This document shows positions 51,593 to 60,074 of a stretch of DNA of 64,000 bases, piece by piece. The notes beneath the pieces are model-generated. The model was not told the origin of the DNA. It worked only from the letters and a program-made list of their open reading frames with translations, and made no database searches. Source of the DNA: G965204755 sp965243415. GTDB taxonomy: Bacteria > Acidobacteriota > Vicinamibacteria > Marinacidobacterales > Marinacidobacteraceae. Position 1 is the stretch's first letter. Every line of letters begins with the position of its first letter. A program made the translations under genes and the position numbers. Location: assembly GCA_965243415.1 (NCBI GenBank), contig OZ251549.1:1612001-1676000 (forward strand), in the 5' to 3' direction.

Positions 51593-52624
51593 ATGCTGCG
51601 CTCTACGGCGGGCTGCCTGTTCAGCGGTATGGGCGGCTTCGCCTCCGGAATGGAAGCCGCCGGCTTCGAGATCTCCTGGGGCACGGACCACGACCGCCGG
51701 GCCTGCGAGACCTTCCGCCATCGCTTCCCCCGGGCGCGGGTCGTGGAGAAGGATGTCCGCGAACTCTCCGTGGCCGCCGCCGACCTGGCCCCGATCGCAG
51801 TGCTCGTCGCCGGCTTCCCTTGCCAGAGTTTCTCGCAGGCGGGCGACCGCCGGGGGTTCGAGGACGAGAGAGGCCGCCTCTTCTTCGAGATTCCCCGCCT
51901 CATCGGCCAGTACCCCGCTTCCCGGCGGCCGGCGCTCGTCGTCCTGGAGAATGTCCCGCATCTCCTCTACGGGGCCGAGGGCGCCTGGTTCGAGACCGTG
52001 CGGCGGGAGTTGCGCCGCGCCGGCTACTGGTTCCGCGCCGAGGCCTGCTGGAAGGTCAATGTGAGCGAGGTCAGCGAGTCGCCCCAGGATCGCGAGCGGC
52101 TGTTCATGGTCGCCGCCTCCCGCGCCCACTTCTCCTACAACCCGTTCCGGCCGCCGCAGACCACGGGCGCCGGCCCGGCCCGGATCGATTCGGTCGTCGA
52201 CCGGACGCGGCGCGCCGCCGCCGACCTCTATCTGCCCGAGGACAACCGGTACTACCGGATGATCGCGGCAGCGATGGAGGAGGGGCAGTCGGTGAAGAAT
52301 GTCTACCAACTGCGGCGCTCCTATGTCCGGGAGAAGTTGGACGGCAGGTGCCCGACGCTGACGGCGAACATGGGGATCGGCGGCCACAATGTCCCCTTCA
52401 TCCGGGACGCCTGGGGCATCCGCAAATTCAGCGTCGAGGAAGTCTGCCGACTCCAGGGGTTCGAACCCGATCGACCCGATGAGCCGGTCTTCCCCGACGA
52501 GGTCCCGCCCGCCGAGCGTTACCGCCTGCTCGGGAACGCGGTCTGCGTCCATCTCTCCCGTCTGGTGGCGCAGGAGTGCTCCCGCATCCTCGAAGACGAA
52601 GTCCGGGCGGAGGTCGCAGCGTGA
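51593..52624 (+). CDS. DNA (cytosine-5) methyltransferase
   Basis: 343 aa. All core motifs are readable: CLFSGMGGFASGME (I), GFPCQSFSQAG with catalytic Cys77 (IV), LENVP with Glu119 (VI), DRERLFMVAA (VIII), the target-recognition region about 205-270, and GIRKFSVEEVCRLQGF (IX) with LLGNAV (X). It methylates cytosine C5; the target is unknown. It overlaps the next gene by 4 nt (GTGA), heading the operon. In-frame upstream starts are absent between 51490 and 51593. Confidence 0.93.
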   Translation: MLRSTAGCLFSGMGGFASGMEAAGFEISWGTDHDRRACETFRHRFPRARVVEKDVRELSVAAADLAPIAVLVAGFPCQSFSQAGDRRGFEDERGRLFFEIPRLIGQYPASRRPALVVLENVPHLLYGAEGAWFETVRRELRRAGYWFRAEACWKVNVSEVSESPQDRERLFMVAASRAHFSYNPFRPPQTTGAGPARIDSVVDRTRRAAADLYLPEDNRYYRMIAAAMEEGQSVKNVYQLRRSYVREKLDGRCPTLTANMGIGGHNVPFIRDAWGIRKFSVEEVCRLQGFEPDRPDEPVFPDEVPPAERYRLLGNAVCVHLSRLVAQECSRILEDEVRAEVAA

Positions 52625-54567
52625 ACCTCCGCAGCGGCATCGGCTGGAAGTTCCCGCCCCTCAACGGCGGCGAGGGGCAGGGCTTCGAACACGCCGGGAT
52701 GGCGCACTTCCAGGGTGACCTCCTCGGAAGTCTGGCCCGGGAGGTCATCCAGAACTCCCTGGACGCCCGACGGGACGACGCCCAGCCGGTGGATGTCACC
52801 TTCGAGTTGAAGAGGATCGATGTCCACCGCTATCTAGGCGGCGACGAACTTCGCCGGCACCTCCTCGCCTGCGCCGGGGCCGCGACGCGTGGCAAGGCAG
52901 AACGGTTCTTCCAGGAAGCAGCCGCTCTGCTCGGCGGGGACGAGGTTCAGTTCCTGCGGGTCTCCGACGGAAACACGACCGGACTGGGAGAGAAACAGTG
53001 GCGCGCTCTCGTCAAGATGCAGGGCGAAGGCGCCAAGCGCGACGCGACGGCCGGGGGGTCGTTCGGCATCGGCAAGAACGCTCCCTTCGCCGTTTCGCCG
53101 TTGCGCACGGTCGGCTACTGGACGTACGCGAAGAGCAACGGCAAGGCCTCGGAGAAATTCCAGGCGAAAGCGATCCTCATGTCACACCGGTGGCCGGCCG
53201 ATGGCCGAAACCGTACGACGGAGACTCAAGCCGTCGGCTTCTACGGCGACGTCGCCACCTGTCGCGAAATGCGTCCCCCGAACATCCCTTCCGTGTTCCG
53301 GCGCCTGAACCATCGACGAGAGCCGATCGAGGGCACGACGGTCTGGATCTCCGGGTTCCATACGGACGGCGAGTGGCGGCGGCAGATCACCCGGAGCGTG
53401 CTCCGGAACTACTTCCACGCGATCGACCGGGGCCGACTCGAGATATTGATCGAGCCGGACGATTCCCGGGAGGACTCGCCCACCTCGCTGGACCGCAATT
53501 CGCTGGAGAGCGTGTTCGACCACTTCATGGCCGGGCCGGCTCCGGATACCGATTTGAGCGACGCACACCGGTACTGGTCGGTCCAGCGCGGAGCGCCACC
53601 GACTTGCGAGGATGAACTCGATGGTCTCGGGTCGGTGAAACTCTGGATCGAGGTGGGGGAGGGCCTGCCGAGGAAGGTGGCGCTGATCCGCGGGACCGGA
53701 ATGCTGATCACGGACCGTCAGCGCGGTCTGATGCGGTTCCGCGACCTCCGGGATTTCGCTGCCGTCTGCGTGTTCGAATCCGATGAGGCCAACGAACTGC
53801 TGCGGAACATGGAGAATCCGGCCCACGACCGGTTCGAACCGGAGCGGCTCCCCGAGCGGGATCGGAAGCGGGGCCGAGAGGCTCTCGAACGCGTCGTGAA
53901 GTGGATCCGGGAGCAACTGAAAGAGGTCGCGGCGCTGCCGCGCCCGGAAGGCGGTGTGGATCTCTCGGAGTTGAGCCGCTTCCTGCCCGACTTGGACGCG
54001 CCGGGCCCCTTGGCGGGGAGTGATCGGGAGGACCGCCGGGAGAAGGCGTTCGGAAAGCCCGGTGCGGTGTTGCGGCGAGCGCCGAGGCGGCGCGTCCGTT
54101 CGGGTCCGCTCCCCACCGAAGCAGAGGAAGAGGTGGCCGGGGAGGGTGTCGGGCACGAAGGAGGAGCCCCGATCAACCCGATCGGTGGCGGCCGCGGAGG
54201 CGGCAGCGCCGGGTCGGGTGACGGCGATGGACGGGGCGGCACGGGTTCGCGCGGCGGTGGCCCGGGGCGGGGAATGCTCGTGATGCGCGATGTCCGAGTC
54301 CTGCCGACGGACGGAGACGAGGCCCGCGTTCGCGTCGCCTTCACGCCGGAGAGAGCGGGCAGGGTCCGGCTTTCGCTCGAGACGGCGGGTGACTCGATCG
54401 CTCTGCCGATTCCCGGAGTCCGCCTGTTCGACGAGGACGACCGTGAAATCACGAAGGAAGGCATCGAGGTCGAGGCCGACAGGAGGATGTCGGTGTTCGC
54501 CTCGGCGGACCGACCACTCGTCGGCATGGCTGTCCGCTTGACAGCATCCGAGGACATTGACCCATGA
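52621..54567 (+). CDS. GHKL (HSP90/MutL-like) ATPase of the modification operon
   Basis: 648 aa from GTG 52621. N-terminal GHKL fold: N-box AREVIQNSLDAR (Glu41, Asn45, Asp48), VSDGNTTGL with Asp116, and GGSFGIGKNAPF (145-156) as the glycine lid. After about 480 comes a Gly/Asp/Arg-rich linker, then a C-terminal beta domain (about 555-648, GDEARVRVAFTPERAGRVRL). Comparable ATPases sit in restriction-modification-like operons with Vsr-type nucleases. The expected role is an ATP-driven clamp that couples recognition to cleavage, an inference. Stop overlaps the next start by 4 nt (ATGA). Confidence 0.85.
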   Translation: MNLRSGIGWKFPPLNGGEGQGFEHAGMAHFQGDLLGSLAREVIQNSLDARRDDAQPVDVTFELKRIDVHRYLGGDELRRHLLACAGAATRGKAERFFQEAAALLGGDEVQFLRVSDGNTTGLGEKQWRALVKMQGEGAKRDATAGGSFGIGKNAPFAVSPLRTVGYWTYAKSNGKASEKFQAKAILMSHRWPADGRNRTTETQAVGFYGDVATCREMRPPNIPSVFRRLNHRREPIEGTTVWISGFHTDGEWRRQITRSVLRNYFHAIDRGRLEILIEPDDSREDSPTSLDRNSLESVFDHFMAGPAPDTDLSDAHRYWSVQRGAPPTCEDELDGLGSVKLWIEVGEGLPRKVALIRGTGMLITDRQRGLMRFRDLRDFAAVCVFESDEANELLRNMENPAHDRFEPERLPERDRKRGREALERVVKWIREQLKEVAALPRPEGGVDLSELSRFLPDLDAPGPLAGSDREDRREKAFGKPGAVLRRAPRRRVRSGPLPTEAEEEVAGEGVGHEGGAPINPIGGGRGGGSAGSGDGDGRGGTGSRGGGPGRGMLVMRDVRVLPTDGDEARVRVAFTPERAGRVRLSLETAGDSIALPIPGVRLFDEDDREITKEGIEVEADRRMSVFASADRPLVGMAVRLTASEDIDP

Positions 54568-55409
54568 GGTTCGACGCAGCCAAGTCGTTTCCGCACCCGG
54601 TCCTGCGGCCTCGGAGCACGGACTACGAGCAGGTCGAGTTCCAGGTCGAAATCGAGGTGGGGCGAATCGAGGGGACCACGGCGGTGCGGGTGGCAGCGGA
54701 GTTCACGATGAGCGATCCTGACCTGCTCCGCCTCGTCGAACGGGAGGACGCTCGCTATGCGCTCGTCCTCCGATGCCCGGTGACCAACTTCCGGCAAGAC
54801 CTGAGTTCGCCGAACCGGCAGGTCGAGCGGGAATTCGCCCACGGAGAGATCGCGGGCGAGTTGGAGGTCACTCCCTTCTGTGTGGCGGCGAAGTCGGTCT
54901 CGGCGTTTCGGGCGGCGTCATGGAACGCAGAATACGATGGCCGGGAATTCGACCTGAACGAGGGGGCGGTGCTGGCCATGGACGATTCCGTCAGACACTG
55001 GATCGACACCGCCGACGACGGGCACATCGGCTCCATCTTCAAATTGGTGCCGCACGAATCGGCCGTCCGCGGTCAGTGGTCGTGCGAACCCGGCGAGGAT
55101 CGCGTCGAGATTCGGATGCATCCCGAGGATTTCCAACGGTTCCTCGGTGCGCGCGAGCGGGTCGGGTCCGGTTCGGACGGGTACTACTTCATGAACGGCG
55201 TGTATCTTCCGGCGCTCCTGTACCTGCTCGATGTCGTGGACGCCGAGCCGGAGGAGCATGAGTCGAAGCGTTGGTACGCCTCCCTGGAGACGAGGCTCGA
55301 GAAACTGAACTGCGCCCGGATCGGCAGCGGGGCATCGGAACGACTCAAGGACGCCCAGGCGATTCTGGAGAATCCGTTCGGCGGGCTGCCGCTGCTCGGT
55401 CAGGAGTAG
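54564..55409 (+). CDS. Conserved operon protein of unknown function (281 aa)
   Basis: Starts at ATG 54564, overlapping the ATPase stop. The N-terminus AAKSFPHPVLRPRSTDYEQ and the following strands (VEFQVEIEVGRIEGTT; YALVLRCPVTNF) suggest a beta-rich domain; the C-terminal half is mixed with a helix LPALLYLLDVVDAEPEE. No family recognised and no catalytic motif seen. Position between an ATPase and the next two genes suggests a structural or specificity subunit. Confidence 0.75.
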   Translation: MRFDAAKSFPHPVLRPRSTDYEQVEFQVEIEVGRIEGTTAVRVAAEFTMSDPDLLRLVEREDARYALVLRCPVTNFRQDLSSPNRQVEREFAHGEIAGELEVTPFCVAAKSVSAFRAASWNAEYDGREFDLNEGAVLAMDDSVRHWIDTADDGHIGSIFKLVPHESAVRGQWSCEPGEDRVEIRMHPEDFQRFLGARERVGSGSDGYYFMNGVYLPALLYLLDVVDAEPEEHESKRWYASLETRLEKLNCARIGSGASERLKDAQAILENPFGGLPLLGQE

Positions 55410-55418
55410 GTCGGCATC

Positions 55419-56171
55419 ATGAGATCGATCCGATACTTCACGGAAAGGGCCGTGGACGAACTGCGCAAAGGGATCGAGGACCACCTCGATTGGTACTACG
55501 CCGGAGACGGGAACCTGGCCGGCGAGTGGCCTGAGTCCCGCGACGCGCAGGTGAAGCGGAGTACGGCAGCACTGACGCTCGACTGCAGGAGGAAGAAGCC
55601 GCACCAGCGGGACAACGACAATGCTCTCAGGGTGCACGACCATCTGCGCTCCCTGACGCCGCACGAGGCGTCGGAAGAGCGGCTGTGGGCGTATCTCTGC
55701 CATGTCGAGTGCGCGGACTACCTGCGGGCGAGGTGGCTGGGCCGGCGGCCGAAGAAGACCGAAGAGGCCGTCGGCAAGGTACGGAACCACTTCTTCGCCC
55801 GGGGAGCGAGGGCCCTGCTCCGGGACAACGGCATCTCGCGGCTCTGGTGGCTCGGGAAGATCGCCCGGGATGCGGCCCCGGACGAGCCGGAGGAGTTCCT
55901 CGAGATCGTCCTTTCCCGACAGGATGTCCGCTCATCGCTGCTCGAGCGCCCATTGGTGTCGCGGAATGTGGGAATTCTGCGCGAGATCTATCGCCTGATG
56001 AAGGAGTATCGGGCGGGTGACGGGGAAATGTTCAAGCGCGATCGCTTTCGGGCGTGGATGCGCGGGATCAATGCCCGGGGCGGCGTGGTGCTGCTGGACG
56101 CGCTGCGTCCGGAGGCGCTCCGCGAACTGCTGCAGGAGGAAGCGAAGAAAGCCCTCGCCGGCGATGGCTGA
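55419..56171 (+). CDS. DUF6339-like operon protein (250 aa)
   Basis: All-helical, 9 nt after the previous stop. The segment ERLWAYLCHVECADYLRARW (about 87-106) and RNHFFARGARALLRDNGISRLWW resemble proteins annotated DUF6339 in defence contexts; this assignment is from memory and tentative. No catalytic residues seen. Overlaps the Vsr-type gene by 8 nt. Confidence 0.65.
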   Translation: MRSIRYFTERAVDELRKGIEDHLDWYYAGDGNLAGEWPESRDAQVKRSTAALTLDCRRKKPHQRDNDNALRVHDHLRSLTPHEASEERLWAYLCHVECADYLRARWLGRRPKKTEEAVGKVRNHFFARGARALLRDNGISRLWWLGKIARDAAPDEPEEFLEIVLSRQDVRSSLLERPLVSRNVGILREIYRLMKEYRAGDGEMFKRDRFRAWMRGINARGGVVLLDALRPEALRELLQEEAKKALAGDG

Positions 56172-56592
56172 TAACCTGAGCCGGGCGGACCGCTCCCGGT
56201 GCATGTCCCGGATCCGGTCGCAGGGGATGGCGCCGGAGATGGCGGTACGGTCGCTGGTCCACCGGATGGGCTACCGGTTCCGGCTGCACGATAGAGGCCT
56301 CCCCGGCAAGCCCGACCTCGTGCTGCCCCGGTGGCGCGCCGTCATCTTCGTGAACGGTTGTTTCTGGCACTGGCACGACGATGAGAACTGCGGAATCGCC
56401 GGACTGCCCAAATCGAACCGCGGCTACTGGATTCCGAAACTGCGGCGCACCAGGGAGCGGGACCGGGAGCAGCGGACCCGTCTGGAGCGGGACGGTTGGC
56501 GCGTGCTGACCGTCTGGGAGTGCCAACTGGGGGACACCGGGCGAGTCGCGGAGCAGATCGCCGCGTTCCTCGAAGCGCCGAACCACGGATAG
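56164..56592 (+). CDS. Vsr-family (very short patch repair-like) endonuclease
   Basis: 142 aa. Numbering matches E. coli Vsr: Glu25, Asp51 in GKPDLVLP, His69 in CFWHWH and the late WRVLTVWECQL are kept, but Thr63 and His64 of the THGCFWH motif are Val63 and Asn64. Cys66 is kept. Vsr nicks next to T:G mismatches formed by 5-methylcytosine deamination; in R-M-like operons with GHKL ATPases the Vsr fold is proposed as the restriction nuclease. The His64 change may alter catalysis. Start ATG 56164 overlaps the previous gene. Confidence 0.87.
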   Translation: MADNLSRADRSRCMSRIRSQGMAPEMAVRSLVHRMGYRFRLHDRGLPGKPDLVLPRWRAVIFVNGCFWHWHDDENCGIAGLPKSNRGYWIPKLRRTRERDREQRTRLERDGWRVLTVWECQLGDTGRVAEQIAAFLEAPNHG

Positions 56593-56696
56593 CGGGGCGA
56601 CCGCCGGGTCCTGCGCATCGGTCGCGGCCGGACGATCCCGCCGCGCGAGCCGCGCGGGGTTGCGATCGGACGCTATCCTGTGGTCTCGCAGAGAAC

Positions 56697-57605
56697 ATGG
56701 TGGCGAAGCGCGGGAAAACAGGGGGCGTACTCCGCGTACCGCATCCGTTTCCGTATCAGGGAAGCAAGCGGGCGATCGCCGACCGGATCCTCTCTCACCT
56801 TCCCTTCGGCGTGGGACGCTTGGTCGAGCCTTTCTGCGGATCGGCGGCCGTTTCGGTGGCCGCGGCCTGCCGAGGGCGGGCAGCCCGCTTCTGGCTGAAC
56901 GATCGGAACTTCCACCTCACCGCTCTGTGGACGGAGATCCTCGACGATCCCGGCCGCCTGGCGGAGGGCTACGAGCGGCTCTGGCGTGCACAGCGGCGAG
57001 ACCCGAAGGCCTTCTTCCTTCGGACTCGGGAGCGGTTCAATCGTACCGGGGAGCCGCACCTGCTGCTCTATCTCCTCGCGCGCGGGGTCAAGGCCGCGGT
57101 TCGCTACAACGCGAGCGGCGCTTTCAATCAGAGCCCGGACAACCGTCGCCTGGGCATGCAGCCGGGGCGCCTGCGCCGGCAACTCATCCGCGTGTCCGCG
57201 CTCCTCGCGGGGAGCACTCGAGTCTCGGCGCTGGACTTCCGCGAGGTCATCTCGGAGACGAAGCGCGCGGAGGTCCTCTATCTGGACCCGCCGTACCAAG
57301 GCGTCTCGTTCGCCCGTGACCGCCGGTATCGCCACGGAGTGGAGTACGAGGAAATCGTGGCCGTGCTGGAGGAGATGATCGCGGCGCGCCGGTCGTTCCT
57401 CATCAGTTACGACGGAAGGACGGGAGATCGGGAACACGGTCGCTCGCTCCCCGCGCGGCTGGGCCTGCGGCATCTCTCGATTCCGACGGGCCGCTCCAGT
57501 CAGTCCACGCTGCTCGGCCGCAACTGCGAGACCGTCGAGTCCCTGTACCTGTCTCCGGCACTGGTGGACCGCCTGGATGCCCTGGCTCGCCCAGTCCCGA
57601 GATAA
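56697..57605 (+). CDS. D12-class DNA adenine-N6 methyltransferase
   Basis: 302 aa from ATG 56697. PFPYQGSKR (17-25) and LVEPFCGSAAVS (42-53) form the cofactor site, and DPPY at 197-200 is the catalytic motif, in the alpha-class order of Dam. N6-adenine methylation is expected; target unknown. It is 104 bp after the Vsr gene on the same strand, so it may be a second modification arm of the same island or a neighbouring module. Confidence 0.9.
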   Translation: MVAKRGKTGGVLRVPHPFPYQGSKRAIADRILSHLPFGVGRLVEPFCGSAAVSVAAACRGRAARFWLNDRNFHLTALWTEILDDPGRLAEGYERLWRAQRRDPKAFFLRTRERFNRTGEPHLLLYLLARGVKAAVRYNASGAFNQSPDNRRLGMQPGRLRRQLIRVSALLAGSTRVSALDFREVISETKRAEVLYLDPPYQGVSFARDRRYRHGVEYEEIVAVLEEMIAARRSFLISYDGRTGDREHGRSLPARLGLRHLSIPTGRSSQSTLLGRNCETVESLYLSPALVDRLDALARPVPR

Positions 57606-57742
57606 CCGACGCTCGGGTCGTGGCCGACGCCGCCTCCGGGTGCCGAACCGGCCTCCGCCGAGGGGAACCGGAGCCCGCCGAGCCTCTCGAAGGGCCGGGG
57701 GGAAGGGAGTGGCGCCGGTTCGGGAACCGGGGGCGCCGGGAG

Positions 57743-58240
57743 TTACCGGGTCGGGTCGGCGGGGCGTTCCTGGAACTCGAATTCCTGCTGGCAGCACCAG
57801 CAGGGGCCCGGGAGGTGGGAGGTGATGTTGCAGGTGAAGCAGAAGTAGTAGGGCTCGATCGCCTCCCCGTCCTGGATGGTGTGGAGGCGGAGGATGCTGC
57901 CCAGGCCGTCTTCCATCCAGAGCGCAACGCGCAGCGGGTGGGCGCTCACCCGCTCGTCGGTGAGGATCTCGACGCGCGGGTCCGCCGGGTTCAGCCGATG
58001 GATCGTCCCGTCCGGCGCCTCGATCCCGAAGGCCTCGCCGAAAGAGCACTCCGCCGGAGGCGCGGGCACGCCGGCCCGGAGACAGACCGCCCGGCCCTCG
58101 ACGAGGGTTTCCCGGTCGGGGTCTCTCCGGCGGGCGCCGGCGGCGAGGCTGGGCGCAATCGCCCGGAAGGCGGCGACGGGGAGCAGGCCCGCGAGGGCCC
58201 TGAGCGCCCGGCGGCGGTCGAACGACGGAAGGAAGGGCAT
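57743..58240 (-). CDS. Tat-exported Cys-rich small protein of unknown function
   Basis: 165 aa. The N-terminus FDRRRALRALAGLLPVAAF has a twin-arginine-like motif and hydrophobic stretch. The C-terminus carries Cys134, Cys137, Cys147, Cys149 and Cys150 (YYFCFTCNITSHLPGPCWCC), suggesting a metal- or redox-binding site. The middle is beta-rich (RVEILTDERVSAHPLRVALW). No family recognised. It follows the orphan sensor gene by 10 nt, probably one transcript. Confidence 0.6.
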   Translation of the reverse strand: MPFLPSFDRRRALRALAGLLPVAAFRAIAPSLAAGARRRDPDRETLVEGRAVCLRAGVPAPPAECSFGEAFGIEAPDGTIHRLNPADPRVEILTDERVSAHPLRVALWMEDGLGSILRLHTIQDGEAIEPYYFCFTCNITSHLPGPCWCCQQEFEFQERPADPTR

Positions 58241-58250
58241 CGGACGATCC

Positions 58251-58970
58251 TCAGGAGGCGATCAGGACATCCTTCCGGGCGAACCCGACGAGGGCCAGCA
58301 GGGCGCTCAGGCCGATCAGGATCATGAGGAGGACGGAGAGCGTGCCGCGCCGGCCCTCGTGGTGGGCGACGGTCTCGGCCGCTCGCGACTCGGTGGCGCC
58401 CAGGACCTCGTTCAGGGGCCGCATGATCCGGGCTTTCTCCTGGTGGTAGCGGGGGCCGTGGAGGAGCGTGCGCGCCTCGTCCAACTCCGGCGGGGTTTCC
58501 GCGAGCAGGGCGGTCTGTTCGAGTTCTGCCAGCACATCGGAGTTGTTCTCGGACTCCCGCAGGAGCGCGAGTTCGACCTCCGTGAATCCGGCGCCCGCGG
58601 CCAACTCGTCGAGCGACCGGGCCTCCCCCGCGGGGCGGGGGCGCTCGTCGTCCTCCAGGACCAGGTCCCAGTAGATCCGGTAGTAGTCCACCGGCCGCGG
58701 GGCGTCGCCGCTGCGGATCTCCAGGATCTCCCGGAAGTAGTGGCGGTAGCGGGGTTCGCCGGTGACGGAGTAGAGGCGCGCCATCCGGGTCAGGTCGTCC
58801 GAGGTCTGCCGCAGGCCGTCGGAGAGCCGGTAGGTCTCGAACCGCGCCCGCTCGGCGGCGGCGAGCGCGCTCCCGTTCTCGGCGAACTGCCGGAACACCA
58901 CCAGCGCCATCACCGCGGAAACCAGGGAGGCGCCGAAGAGGAGGAGGTGGGTTCTGGATCGGTGGGCCAT
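58251..58970 (-). CDS. Two-TM sensor-type protein lacking an output domain
   Basis: 239 aa from ATG 58970. Helix 1 (about 8-25) and helix 2 (about 213-230, SVLLMILIGLSALLALVGF) flank a helical periplasmic domain with RLSDGLRQTSDDLTRMARLYSVTGEP and YYRIYWDLVL, a sensor seen at the N-terminus of chemoreceptors and diguanylate cyclases. Here only about ten residues follow helix 2 (ARKDVLIAS), so no methyl-accepting, kinase or GGDEF domain is present. It may be a stand-alone sensor or truncated. The upstream 304 bp (58971-59274) carries only the leaderless-type promoter of the next gene. Confidence 0.7.
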   Translation of the reverse strand: MAHRSRTHLLLFGASLVSAVMALVVFRQFAENGSALAAAERARFETYRLSDGLRQTSDDLTRMARLYSVTGEPRYRHYFREILEIRSGDAPRPVDYYRIYWDLVLEDDERPRPAGEARSLDELAAGAGFTEVELALLRESENNSDVLAELEQTALLAETPPELDEARTLLHGPRYHQEKARIMRPLNEVLGATESRAAETVAHHEGRRGTLSVLLMILIGLSALLALVGFARKDVLIAS

Positions 58971-59261
58971 CGTGGCGACGGAGTATAGGGCCGACCCGGC
59001 TCGCCGGGCGCGCCGGCGGCCCGGCCGGCGGAACGGCCCCCGCGGCGTCCGGGCGCCGCGACCGGGGGAGGCGACGGGGGCCGGTCTCCCGGCGACGAAC
59101 CGTTCTGCCCCCTCCCGGAACCGCCGCCGGCCGCCCCGTTCGCGGCGGCAGTTCCGGGTCCGCCGGGCGGTGGCTCCGGGCAGTCCGGCCCCGGCGCCCT
59201 CCCGGGTTTCCGGGCCGGCGGGACCGACGGCCCTTACCCTGCGTTCTCCGGTTCGTCTTGG

Positions 59262-59267
59262 TATATT
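59262..59267 (+). promoter_or_regulatory. Candidate leaderless -10 element (TATATT)
   Basis: TATATT ends 7 nt before ATG 59275 in an AT-rich spot of GC-rich DNA, compatible with a leaderless transcript. The -35 region is unclear. Confidence 0.4.
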
Positions 59268-59274
59268 CAACGCC

Positions 59275-59913
59275 ATGATCCGTGCCACTGGGATGTCGCG
59301 CCGGGAAGAGACCCGGAATCGGAACCGGGCCCTGACCCTGAGCCTGCTGCTGGGGACGGGCGCCCTGCTGCTCGCCGGCCTCGCCGGGGCGGCGCAGCCG
59401 GGGCAGGCTTCGCGGGGCGGGCCGCCGGAAGAGTCGTTCCACCGCCTCCACGCCCCGCCGTCCCTCCCGGAACTGCTCGACCGCTCGCAGACCGTGGTGG
59501 CCGGAGAAGTCCTGGGCACCGAGTCGTCGTGGACCCCCGACCGCCGGCAGATCTTCACGACGGTGACCCTGCGCACGGATCGTCGCTTCAAGGGCGGGGA
59601 GGCCTCGCTGGTCCGCTTCCGGATTCCCGGGGGCACCGTGGGCGACACGCGCCTGCTGGTCACCCACTCCCCGCAGTTCTCCGTCGGGGAGCGCGCCTTG
59701 GTCTTCCTCTCCGGCGAGAGCGGCCGGTTGCCGCGCGTCGTCGCCGGCGAGGCCGGGAAACGGCACCTCCGGGTCGGCGATGACGGCCGGGAGACGATCC
59801 TGCCGGCCTTCGCGCTGTCGCCGGCGGACGCCGGCGGCCGCACTGTCGAGTTGAGCACGCTGGACGACCTGGCGTCCGCCCTCCCCCGCATCGAGGCAGC
59901 CCGCCGGCGTTAG
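59275..59913 (+). CDS. Exported protein of unknown function
   Basis: 212 aa. Signal peptide to about residue 40 (LTLSLLLGTGALLLAGLAGA). The mature part has SLPELLDRSQTVVAGEV, FTTVTLRTDRRFKGGEASLV, FRIPGGTVGDTRLLV, and FSVGERALVFLSGESGR, a beta-rich layout often seen in small secreted proteins of uncharacterised family. It ends 96 bp before the leader ATG of the CalX-beta gene. Confidence 0.7.
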   Translation: MIRATGMSRREETRNRNRALTLSLLLGTGALLLAGLAGAAQPGQASRGGPPEESFHRLHAPPSLPELLDRSQTVVAGEVLGTESSWTPDRRQIFTTVTLRTDRRFKGGEASLVRFRIPGGTVGDTRLLVTHSPQFSVGERALVFLSGESGRLPRVVAGEAGKRHLRVGDDGRETILPAFALSPADAGGRTVELSTLDDLASALPRIEAARRR

Positions 59914-60052
59914 CCGTGTTCCGGCGCCAACGCGCCGACCTCCGGCGGCCGAGGCCGTCGGGGGCCTCCCCCGATCCCTCCCGGGACGGGGGGTGTCCGT
60001 TTTTGTCGCATGAGCGCGGCAGAATCCGCGACCCCTTCCCCTCGCCCCGTCG

Positions 60053-60074
60053 CCCCCCCCCCCCCCCCCCCCCC
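60053..60074. repeat. Poly-C tract (C22), candidate phase-variation switch
   Basis: Twenty-two C residues follow ATG 60010 (MSAAESATPSPRPVA, then poly-Pro). With C22 the frame ends at TGA 60136-60138. With C23 or C20 the ATG would read into the signal peptide of the CalX-beta protein. Confidence 0.85.
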
